Assembly: GCA_030340625.1 (NCBI GenBank)
Contig: JAOPHQ010003982.1
Location: 204,001-268,000 of the forward strand
From: Merluccius polli
Taxonomy: Eukaryota > Chordata > Actinopteri > Gadiformes > Merlucciidae
Direction: 5' to 3'
Length of the DNA stretch: 64,000 nt
The notes under the pieces were generated by a model. That model saw only the letters and a list, made by a program, of their open reading frames with translations. It did no database searches and was not told the DNA's origin. Position 1 is the first letter of the stretch. Each line of letters opens with the position of its first letter. Position numbers and translations under genes: made by a program. Shown here one piece after another: positions 34,611 through 45,400 of this stretch.

Positions 34611-35762
34611 CAGAGGCGGACTCAGGCTATTTGAAAGGCAGGGGCGAAAAGAAAAAAAGGGCACCTACTGCACGACATGGGGCCCCGTCAACGCCCAAAA
34701 AGCATTGCTTAAAAATTGGGACAGTGCAGTTTGAGAAACATTAAAATATTATCTAGATATTACTGTTAGCCCATCGGCCCATGCAAAAATGCAGAAAATA
34801 TTTGCTCATGGCCATACAATACGATATGTTTTGAATGTAAGCAGGGTTTGACTATTTGGCAGCACCCCTAGACTGTCATCATGGCACCCACTTTGGGTGC
34901 CATGAATGACTAAAAAAACAGCACCCCTTTCCATGGAAGGGCACCCATAGGGAAGATCATGTTTAGACCATTATAAAGACACCTTATAGGGTGCTGCATC
35001 ATGTTTTCTCTACTAGAAGGGCATTCATTAAGACATGTTATAGAGTTTTCTTGCTCTAGAGGGCACATTATAATGTATTGCATGGGGGCACAGAGGGCAC
35101 TGAATACTTGTTCTCCCATGTTTTCCACCTCTCACTTGGAAGGGCATCTACTTCATGAGTTTTCCTCAGAAACGCACCTGTAGGGAACTTGAAGTGTATC
35201 CCATTGTATGGGCACCTATTTTATGGCATCACATCACATTTTCTCCACTGGAAGGGCATCCCTTAGGAAACAATTATTGTCGGACCACTGAGCTGTCGGA
35301 GCAGAGGGATTCATTTTTTTGAAATATAGGGACATCGGGCTAGTGGGCTGTAGGACTAACCCCAAGGTGTTGGCATCCTTGAGCAAGATAACTAACCCCT
35401 ACCCCATTAATGGGATGTACAAAATTGCAGTGTCACTTAAAAGCAGCTTGTACATGGCTAAATAGTAGTATAGTACAAAAAATATTTTTAAAAGTACATA
35501 TTAGAGACATAGATTCATAGAGGGATTCATTTTTTTGAAATATAGGGACATCAGGCTAGAGGGCTGTAGGACTAAAGGGAATTTTTCGGATTATCAAGTT
35601 TAGACAATTGGAAGGGCACCAATAGGCACTGCATCACATTGTATCCAGTAATAGAGCACTCATTAAGACATGCTATTGTATTTTCTTGCTATGTTTCCTA
35701 TGTGAAGGGCAGCCAATAGGGCACATACTTTCCCCCCCCCCCCCCCCCCGAGTCCGCCAGTG
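34611..35762. mobile_element. hAT-type nonautonomous DNA transposon with 8-bp target duplication
   Basis: The ends are CAGAGGCGGACTC and the complement of GAGTCCGCCAGTG. The element is flanked by CACAAAGA at 34603-34610 and 35763-35770, and an 8-bp duplication is the hAT superfamily hallmark. The paralogous site in unit 1 (about 28344) has a single CACAAAGA and no element. The interior of about 1.15 kb has no transposase and many GGGCAC-type motifs. It contains a poly-C run near 35732-35749 and an inserted copy of OlfC intron sequence at 35358-35505. Confidence 0.88.
35358..35505 (+). repeat. OlfC-6-like intron segment inside the hAT element
   Basis: About 148 nt starting AACCCCAAGGTGTTGG and ending GTACATATTAGA match the OlfC-6 intron at about 31806-31954, and less closely the OlfC-5 intron at about 25369. 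The segment is bracketed by two copies of an approximately 56-nt hAT sequence (about 35303-35359 and 35519-35575, GGGATTCATTTTTTTGAAAT ... GGCTGTAGGACTAA). Confidence 0.85.
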
Positions 35763-35793
35763 CACAAAGACGTGCATGTGTGTTAATGAATGG

Positions 35794-36425
35794 ATATGCC
35801 TGGCTCATCACTGAAACCTCACATCCCTAGTAAATTATATATATTTTTAACTCACAAAAAAATAAATAATCAAATTGCACATTCCGAGCACGTTAGCACA
35901 GCTTTATTTTTAGTCGCATATGTGAGCAAAATGGGCTTAGTACAAATCTGTCTGACAAGTGCTTTAATACACCCGACTAAAACAACTTCTACTAAATTCT
36001 ACTTTATCAGGCAATACATTGAGATGAAAAACCATGGTACCAAGGATCCTTTTAATATATTATATTAAAGACATCATAATGACATATGTATCTACTATAT
36101 TATATGATATATTGTTTTATTGTATATTGCTATATACTATATCCTAAAGAATTGTTTAATAAAAGTTTGTTCCATTGAAATACTTTCGCTGTGCAGTTTA
36201 CGCACATTAGCAATAAACTATAGCAACTGCAGCTCTGAAATAAACTGCTATTATGCTATACAAACAGGATTCAAATGCTTATGTTGCATATATTGCTAGC
36301 CCTTTCATGATGATTGCTATCATAGTTATTATCATGATAATTGATTTGATATTGCAATGTGAAGTGAAGACTAATTTGTGATTTTTTTTACCAATCCAAG
36401 ATAAAGCCATAATAACAAGCTTTGT
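35794..36425. other. Intergenic region between the duplication and OlfC-7
   Basis: AT-rich sequence beyond the right border of duplication unit 2. I see no exon, repeat family or strong motif apart from short TA-rich stretches near 36050-36140. Confidence 0.6.
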
Positions 36426-39400
36426 TTATCTAGGAGATTTAATCATGTGCTTCTTGACATTTTTCTCAGGTCGCACTAAAATGATAAAACATTTAGGCAC
36501 AAATATACATAACAGCAACCCAAAACTGGAGGCCAAGATGGCAAATATCTCCACGGCCACAGTGAATTTCCCCGGAGAGCTGACGTGAGCTGGGATGAAC
36601 GAGAGCCACACAACGCAGAATATGATCATGCTGAAGGTGATGAGTTTGGCCTCGTTGAAGGTGTCGGGTAGCTTGCGGCCCAGGAAGGCGAGGAGGAGGC
36701 AGAGGAATGCCAGCAGGCTGATGTAGCCCAGGATCAAGTAGAACCCAGGGGGCCAAGGGTCCCTGCACTCCACCACTATCTGGGCGTCAGAAAGAAGACA
36801 CATTGGAGATTGACTGTTAGCATTGCAGTTATTTTTCCAGCATGAGATAATTTCTGAACAAGCTTCACTTTCTGAACAAGCCAATATTTTATAAGCAATA
36901 CAAATAAAAATGTGTTTTTCCATTGTTATTATGTTTTTTGTTATTTGTTTGTATAGATATAGTATGGTTATTATATATTTATTATGAACCTTCCCAGTTG
37001 AGGCTTGGTACGTTGGATTCCTGAATGGGAAGGGGGGCGCACCTAAGAGCCAACCAGCACAGAGACAAACCTGAGTGGAGATCAAGCAAAGACATTGAAC
37101 TATCTACTGTCTGACAGCAAGTAAAGATGAAATGCTTGCTGTGTGTGAGATCTCTACCAGCCTATAGCCTACCTGGGGTGCAGTAGTGCACAAGATGAGG
37201 GTCCTTTGTTGGGATGGGCCGAAGAGCTTCATCGCTCCAGAACCTGGCACAGTGGATCGGAAGGCCAGCAGAACCACAATAGACTTGACCAGGAGGCAGG
37301 AGAGACATAAAACAAAACTGACACCGAACGCGGCCTGGCGCAGTCTACATGTCCATGTGGACGGTTTGCCGATGAAGGCCAGGGAGCAGAGGAAACACAG
37401 CTTGAGTGACACCAGCAGCAGGAAGCTGATCTCTGAGTTGTTGGCCCTGACGATGGGCGTGGTGCGGAAGTGATGGAAGATGGTAGTGATTACGGTTGTC
37501 ATGACGACCCCCAGCAGGGTGAGTGTGATCAGGATGATGCCCATAGTGTCGTATGCAGACAGGAAGTCATCCACTCCAGCCACACACTCCACCTTACTCT
37601 TGTCTGACCAGTAGTACTCAGGGCATTGGGTGCACTCTGTAGAATCTGTGTGGAAAAACACGTGCCGACACTGAATAATCTTAAACAAGCAAAGACAACC
37701 AGTGGATGTATGGGTTCATTCATATAATCCCATGTCCATGGGTTTTGTGCAAGCCTCTCAAAATTAAATGTATTATGCTAATGATGATGATTAATATTAT
37801 TATTATTATTATTGCATGTACATGGGTTTCATCACATGTCTATGACCTATAATAGACGACAAATGAAAAATAATAAATAAACAGCACATCTGTGTACCAG
37901 TTTGGTTGCTTATCTCTCCTTCTGCGCATGGTAAGCAGTCAAAGCAACACTGAGGTTCTCCTGGGCGTCTGGCTTGCCTGCTTCCAGGTGAGCAGGGATC
38001 ACTGCAAAGTGACACAGGAACCTAAAAACAAACAATACACGACATTGTTGTTTTGTATATTTTTTTAATGGTAGTATAGAGTACATGTGAAATGATGGGT
38101 TCCACAACCAACCTGTGATAAGCCTCCTGTCCATACAATTTTACTCTGATTTAGCTGCAGCTGCTGATCGATAGGGACTGAACCATCATAGCTTCCCACC
38201 TTAACAAACCTTAATTATATAGAAAAACATATTTATACATGACCAAATGACCAAAATATTTGTTTCCAAATAGTCATAAAGAAATGTAAAATCAACATCA
38301 CCATCTTTTCAATGTCTTTTCTGATATTGACTATGTATTTGTTTATTATATTTTATTAATTCCTTTATTTAGTTTTGATTCATCATGAGATATTTTTAAA
38401 TATTTTTTTTACCTAATCTCTCCCCTGCTGTCCTTTTGCCAGTTGATAATGTCATATAGGGGCACAGGCTCTCCATTATGATCAAAATGTACTTTTTCAC
38501 CAAACTGGTTGGTGAAATTAACCATCTTCAGGTAGCGCAAAAGCTGCATATAACAAAAAAAGAATATAGTCACCAAAAATTAAAGTAGACATGGTAAATG
38601 AGTGATTTGTGATTTGACTTTGAGGCCAACATGTACATACATATTGCTGTTTTTCCCACCTCTGTTGGTGTGTTTGATTTATTTAGCTTACATCCTGCTT
38701 CGGTTGTGCTGTCTCCCACAGAATCACATTCCAGTAAATTGTGCAGTGCGTGGGCGATGGCATACACAGCCTTATAAACGTTATATGATATTCTGACTTT
38801 GGACACCTCTGTGTAACTGCTGTGCACATTGCTCAGATCCTCTGCGCCCGTGCACACAGGCCTCTCACGTGCTGTGGTGTTTTCATTGGCTAAAAACTTG
38901 AATGTTCTCTTTTCCCCCACATGTGTTTCAAGACTTGAGGAGGGAGACTTGGTGTGACGCTTAGAATCACGTTGGTCATCCTGTTCGATAATGCTATCCA
39001 AGTCATTGGCACTTGCTTGAGATGGATCTGTTGTGAACTCCAGCCTACAGCCAAACAGTTCCTCCCATAGCATGTTATGAAACTCAAAACCAGGTTCTGC
39101 TTTAGGCCGCACCTTCAACAAAAACTCTCTCAGACCAGGTATGTAAACTCCCGGAAAGGAGAAGCCCAGTGTGCCTTGCAGGAGAAAGTGGAACTGGGGT
39201 GAAGTCAGCAAGCTAGCGGTAACCCAAGCTTCACTGGCTATCCATTGGATTCCAGTCACATTCCTGGCAGCAAGCTAGTGAGTTGAAAAGCAAATACATT
39301 AGTCCATTATGTAGAATATATGGCAGAATTTGTTGCTGGGCTCATATGCTTTTGTATTCACTGGGGTAATGGGCATGGGGACTCACCTCTGAGAACAGCT

Positions 39401-41123
39401 CCAGAAGCTGCCCTTCTGTAGCAAAGGCCACCACCACTTTAGCCTTTGAGCTCTGGAGGGTGTCTGCCATAGCTCCAATCTCAACCAAGGTAGGGGATTG
39501 TGGGATAGTTAGATGGTATGCAAGGCAGCCTCCTCGTTGTCTGAACTGATGAGAGAACGCTTGGATTCCATAGCGACTGTAGTCATCCTTAAAAACCGAA
39601 GACACACAGGTGACGTGAGCATGAATGAGAGTATGTTGATCGCATTGGGGGAAGCAAATATGGAAAAACCAAATAGTTTTTAATGATTCATCTCACCGGG
39701 GTCCCTACTGTGCCCACCCAGTTCCATCCAAAAAAGGTGACCAGCTCAACCAGACCACGGACTTGAAACAGATCACTGGGCACTGTGCGTAAGAACGATG
39801 GGTAGGTATGCTTGTCGGTAAGACAGGCACAGGTGGCAAAATAACTAACCTGGAAACAAAGTTATGACAACATTTTCTTTTCAAATATGTGTATAGACAA
39901 TTTTCATTCAGGGTTGATTAATTTGATTCACAGCATGAACTTATACTCACCAGAGGGATGCTGAAGGGGCCCAGAATGTGCGCTATCGCCCCAGTAGGGG
40001 ATGAAGAGGCAAGGCCAATCACAGCCATTATTGGAGATCCAGTTAGACACCTTCCTGAATCTGTGGTGCTTTCTGTAATTGTTACATTTCCCCTCGTAGA
40101 CTTTCTGTCATCATCAGGGTAGTACAATTTTCGCCATCCTTTAATACCTTCATTTTCTATCCTCGGCATCCTTTGCTTGTTTCTTGTTTTCTCTACTATA
40201 TCATTTATACTTTTCCTATCTACACCCAAGGCTGAAATTGAAGTGCTACCCCTGTCAACGCTTGTGTTTTGTCCTGTCGTGCTGTGAGTGAGTAAAGACA
40301 GAAGAGCTCTGAGGCTGGTGTGGACATGATCACAGCTGTCCATGATGTGGTAGCCAAGTCTCACACCAGGAAGCAGAGCAGGGTTACGGTTGATTTCCTC
40401 CACTGCAAAGATCATTGTCATCATCCACCGGAAGGCTCTGTTGTCAAAACTGGAGGCAACACAACCAAAACAAAAATAAATACCCACTAAAACATCGATC
40501 AATAATCAACATCACCAACACCCTCTTGCAAACTGTAAAACAGAGAAAACAATGTAAAAACTTGAATAATGCAAACTAGTTGTGCAGAAAAGGCTTGATA
40601 GGAGAATATTTAAAGTAGCAACAATACCAAATATTTTCCCAAAAAATAATAATTTGTTAAATAATTGTTGTTCATATTAGTGCCATGTTAACAGCTTTAG
40701 TAAATAAAATAAAAAAAAATATATATATATTCTGCATTACCCGTCTGCTTACCCAGTGCATTGTAGGTTCTGGGGTTTGCTATGGTAGGTGTTCCGGGAG
40801 CTAGGAACAAGGTAATGTACAGGGAACAACCCGCCGATGTTCACATCTCCCTCTGAGCAAAGGGCCAGCAGCTTGTTGTTTCCCAGAATCACACATTCAG
40901 ACAAGAGCGATACACCAACACCATTTACTCCCTCTGTCCTTAGATCAGACAGTGACCCCATCATTTTCTGATCCTCCACCACAGCTCTTCTACCGAAACT
41001 CAGCTCACATTGACTTGGTCGAAACAGGTGAGAGATCACCAAAATGTGGAGGCTTAGTAGGAGCCAGCGAGGTTGCCAGAGGGGAACCACCAGTGGTGGA
41101 TGTACCGGCCAAACTGGCCCCAT
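36426..41123 (-). CDS. OlfC-7: V2R/OlfC class C GPCR with 11 exons, about 1032 aa
   Basis: Exons in coding order: 41123-40753, 40449-39951, 39849-39697, 39587-39387, 39274-38660, 38543-38413, 38209-38113, 38021-37898, 37645-37173, 37070-36990, 36779-36426; 3099 nt in frame, all GT/AG. The receptor is markedly longer than its neighbours. Exon 1 is 371 nt with an extended N-terminal region. Exon 2 is 499 nt with a roughly 70-residue charged loop before a conserved GSPIMAVIG. The third lobe exon has a Ser/Asp/Lys-rich insertion (39060-38880) before VCTGAEDL. Motifs: FDNRAFRWMMTM, VSYFATCACLTD, DDYSRYG, QWIASEAW, CCFDCLPC, IVRANNSEIS, TWTCRLRQAAFG, FNEAKLITFS, PKCFIILVRPEKN. Five introns are extra: two in exon 3, one in exon 4 and two in the 7TM exon (TM4 and the following loop). 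No stop or frameshift was found. Some loops could be mis-joined introns, so transcript evidence matters most here. Confidence 0.85.
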
Positions 41124-42366
41124 AATGACACAATATAGTGGCTGATGACGAAGTAAAAAATAACTAAATAAAACAAAACAAAAAACTCTTCAAAAGTCTC
41201 AAAACATCTCAAATAAGGAGTTTGAATGTGATGAATATGTGAATGTGAATATGAGCTGGTTAAAATAAAAGATGTACAAGAATAAATGATTTGCCGTATA
41301 TGTATGTTGGAACAGAGGAGGATAGTGAAAACGTATGTTTGTAAAAGGGTGGGGACCATATATAAAACTGATGAACCTTCTGTAATCAGCTGAGAATGAT
41401 CTGGACCAATCAGAATGAAGATACAAACTAAAGAAGATGTGGGACAAAGGTCAGGACATGATATGCCAATGACTATGGTCTAAATTCTACTGTTGATATG
41501 ATTATTATGATTCTGTTGTTGTTTTAATAATAGCTATAGAAAGGGTACTAACTAGGTCCATTGCAAAAATGATTACAACTTTTTTTTTTTTTACTACTAT
41601 GCCTTAGTCTAGTGGACTGCACACTACATTGCACATGAGACACCAGCAGATCCAACAGCAATACAAATCATCACATTATGATATTAAGATAATATAATAT
41701 AAAGTTATATACTATATGATGATACGTTTTCAACTTCCTCCTTTGGTTAACAATATAATTTGTCAAATTCAATTAGTAGTGCTGATTTTGCCTGGGAGCA
41801 TTTCACATGAACGCGCCTGCCACAAACGTAAACAATAGCACTTTTGGTCGATAAGACATTTTGTGATGTACTTGTATGGCAATTAATGCTGTCCACATAC
41901 TCCGTACTGACCAATGCACATTGATTACAAATTTCGACAAATTATATTGGTAACAGATGTTTTAGTGAAGCCAATAGAGACGTTATGATGGTTTTATCAC
42001 CCAGACCGGTATTGTCCTTTAAGGATACTACCCCCACCTTGTGGACATAATACACTGTATACCCAGAATGAGCAATTTAGACTGCAGCCATGGCTGATTT
42101 TAGTGTATGTTGTGACATTTTCTACATTCGCATTTCACGGCCCTAGACTAACAAGTTGGTTGCCATTGGGGAGGTCTGAAAATACGATAAACATTAATTT
42201 GAATGCCAATAATGATGATACGTGTTTAAGAGGCTGACCATTATGTAGCCTACAGTCCATTTAATAATTTACTATGACCATTAATGCATTGCTAATATGT
42301 CATCTACAATGGAATTTGAGTTCAAATGATGACCTAAGTTGACAAAGGGGTGGACCTTGTGCCTTC
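41124..42366. other. Divergent intergenic region between OlfC-7 and OlfC-8
   Basis: A head-to-head spacer of about 1.3 kb, AT-rich, with a T-run near 41578-41592. No coding sequence or recognised repeat was found; it presumably contains the promoters of both genes. Confidence 0.6.
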
Positions 42367-42373
42367 TATAAAG
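42367..42373 (+). promoter_or_regulatory. Candidate TATA box of OlfC-8
   Basis: TATAAAG lies about 55-61 nt upstream of the ATG at 42428. The call rests on motif and position only. Confidence 0.4.
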
Positions 42374-42427
42374 TTACATTGGATGGCACAGGGCACTGAC
42401 TGAATAGGCAATAGGGAGAGTGACGAG

Positions 42428-45400
42428 ATGAGGGCCTTGCTAGTCAGATACATTGTATGTATATGCTTAATGATATTGCTCTCTCTATCATTCTATCCTG
42501 TCTCGTCCTTTCTTTCTACCTTTTGTCATTTACAGGAACCGTTCAGTCTTAATGGCATGTATAAACAGGGAGACATAGTGCTGGGGGGTCTGTTTGAGAC
42601 CCACTATGTCTCTATCTTCCCAAAGTCCTTCTTCACATCCAAACCAAAGCAGCCCATCTGCCAGGGGTGAGACCAAGTACATATTGATCTGTTCAAATGA
42701 TTGTAATTATGATGGGTTGCTATGATTATGATTTTTAATATGACTTTGATTGCAATTATTATGCTTTTAGCTGTGATGTATTATTATGATTAGGATTACT
42801 GTAATTATTATGATTAATTTTATTCGATTATGAGTATTGTGATTGTTTTTTTATGGTTTTGAGTATGATTGTGGTTATATTATGGTTATTATTTGGTCAG
42901 TTATTTCCCATTGTGCTTTATGTTTCCTCCTGTAAAGCTGGTTGATATATGCCTCTATAGGCAGCTTTATTGTTAGGCCAGTAATTATGACTGTGATACT
43001 TATTGTCACCTCATAGTATTATTATGTGATACGTATTATATACTCAGTACTATTGACAATGTTGGTGGTAGTTTTGACACTCTAGGGTTCAGGCACTCGC
43101 AGACCATGCTGTTTGCAATAGATGAGATCAACAGGAGTGACAGTCTTCTGCCTAACGTGACGCTGGGATACAGACTCCATGATAACTGTGCCTCACTCGG
43201 TGTGGCCTTCCGAGCTGCCTTCTCATTGGCCAGTGGTAAAGAGGAGAGGTTTGACCAGGCCTTAAGCTGTAGTGGAACACCTGTGGTAGGAATTGTGGGT
43301 GACTCTATCTCCACTAACACGATTGCCATCTCCAGTGTCTTAGGTTTGTACAAAATGCCCATGGTAAGTTTTCACCAATCTCCCAATCACATTACTTTTT
43401 TTGCATTCAATAATAATATTAATATATATTTATTTGTTTTATTTGTGGAGGGCACACATTATGTATGCTCTGTATGTTTTGGCAGGTGAGTTACTTTGCC
43501 ACATGTTCCTGTCTAAGCGACAGACAACAATTCCCATCTTTTTTCAGAACTATCCCAAGCGATGCATTTCAGGTAAACCTAAAGACAGAGAGCTTTATGT
43601 CAGTATCATTTAATGAATGATGCTATTACATAACATTCACATAATTAATTATGTGAATGTTATAGCATCATTCATTAAATGAGTTGGGATACTGATTGAA
43701 GATGCTGCATATGTAGGTCTCAATATTGAGACCTACATATGCAGCATCTTCAATGTTTACTTTAACCCAACCAGGTGCGAGCTATGATCCAGATTCTGAG
43801 GCGGTTTGGCTGGACCTGGGTTGGAATGCTGATCAGTGATGACGACTATGGACTCCATGCCGCTCGATCTTTCCAGTCAGACCTGGCCCAGTCTGGTGGA
43901 GGATGTCTGGCTTATCTAGAGGTTCTGCCGTGGGGAAACGACCCCAGTGAACTTCAAAGGATCGTTGGCATCATGAAGAAGTCCACATCCCGCGTGGTCA
44001 TTGTTTTCGCACACGAGAATCACATGTTTAACCTCATGGAAGAGGTAAGAGATGCAATTACTTCTTAAAGGAAAAACGTACCTTACATTGCTCTACCAAC
44101 TACAACCATAAAATATTTAATGCTAATGTACTCTGAAATGATTATAATCATCAGCAAATTAGATACGAATGAGTAAAACTTGGCATGGTGCCATAACCAC
44201 ACATTGCAATTTATGAACAAATGTTCCAACAGGAACTGCAGATGATATTAAACTTTTGATGATATCAAATGATCAAAAATAAATGAAATTATAATGAGTT
44301 AATACGGTGAATAGCAATATTAACACAACAAAATGAAGTGATGACACAATACAGTACACACAGCTAATAAGCCAAGAAGAGCTATAGGTAACACTAATGT
44401 TTGGATCAATGTTTTACTCATTCCAATCCACAGGTGGTAAAGCAGAATGTTACAGGCCTACAGTGGATGGCCAGTGAAGCCTGGACCTCGACCACTGTGC
44501 TCCACACTCCCAGCTACATGCCTTTTCTTGCAGGCACTCTGGGCATTGCCATCCGCCGGGGGGAGATACCAGGACTCAGGGACTTCCTACTGACAATACG
44601 TCCTGACAATGAAACACTCAGCAGCCAGGACAATAACTTAGTAAAAACTTAACTTACTTAACAAATAGTGTAAAGAAACATGTTATACTATAATATATCA
44701 AAATAGTATACAAAAAATGTTATATGTAATTTTAATTTGAGCCTAGGTTGCTTATTTTATCATATAGATTTATTTATGATAAACACTATATGGTGTATGT
44801 TACCCTGACCTATTCAGTTATTTTATCTAATTAACAGGTAAATCAGTATATTTTAATGTTCAGCAATGATTAGCACTCTCATGACTAAACATGTTTCCTA
44901 GGTGCAGCAGTTTTGGGAAGAGACATTCCGGTGTAGATTTGCGCCTGCACCGCCCAAGTGGACCGATGAAGGGGGAAGAGTGTGCACAGGTCAGGAGAAC
45001 CTGGAAACAGCAGAGACGGTGTTCCTCGATGTGTCGGACCTCCGGCCAGAGTATAATGTGTACAAGGCTGTATATTCCCTGGCACATGCCCTCCATGACA
45101 TGCTGAAGTGTGTCCCAGGGAGGGGACCTTTCATTGGGCAAACCTGTGCCGGTTTAAAGAGAGTAGAGCCATGGCAGGTTTGGTCTTATTTTGTGTCTCT
45201 ATGTAACCTTTATAGATTTCCAAAGTTCAAAATAATTGTTGGATTCTTATTATTATTTTTATTATTATTAATAATCATCACAATAATCATAACAATAATA
45301 ACAACAACAATGATCTAGTAACTGAATAATAATCTAGTAACTGAATAGTTTTTGTTCAATTCCAACCTGGGTCCAAAAGGTTTTATTTGTAACTTTATAT

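Larger units (their letters stand above)
21424..35793. repeat. Tandem segmental duplication (two units of about 7 kb)
   Basis: Unit 1 (about 21424-28375) and unit 2 (about 28374-35793) run collinearly: OlfC-4 exon 2 start and exon 1, the shared upstream region, and a whole plus-strand receptor (OlfC-5 or OlfC-6) with its 3' flank. The junction joins TTAATGAATGG, the right end of a unit, to GGTCATGGTCTGCATCC inside OlfC-4 exon 2, with a GG overlap. The same TTAATGAATGG is followed by unrelated sequence at the right end of unit 2, which marks the outer border. Confidence 0.9.

Noticed and set aside
35358..35505. A third OlfC exon set inside the hAT element
   Set aside because: Only intron sequence is present; there is no exon, splice pair or coding frame.
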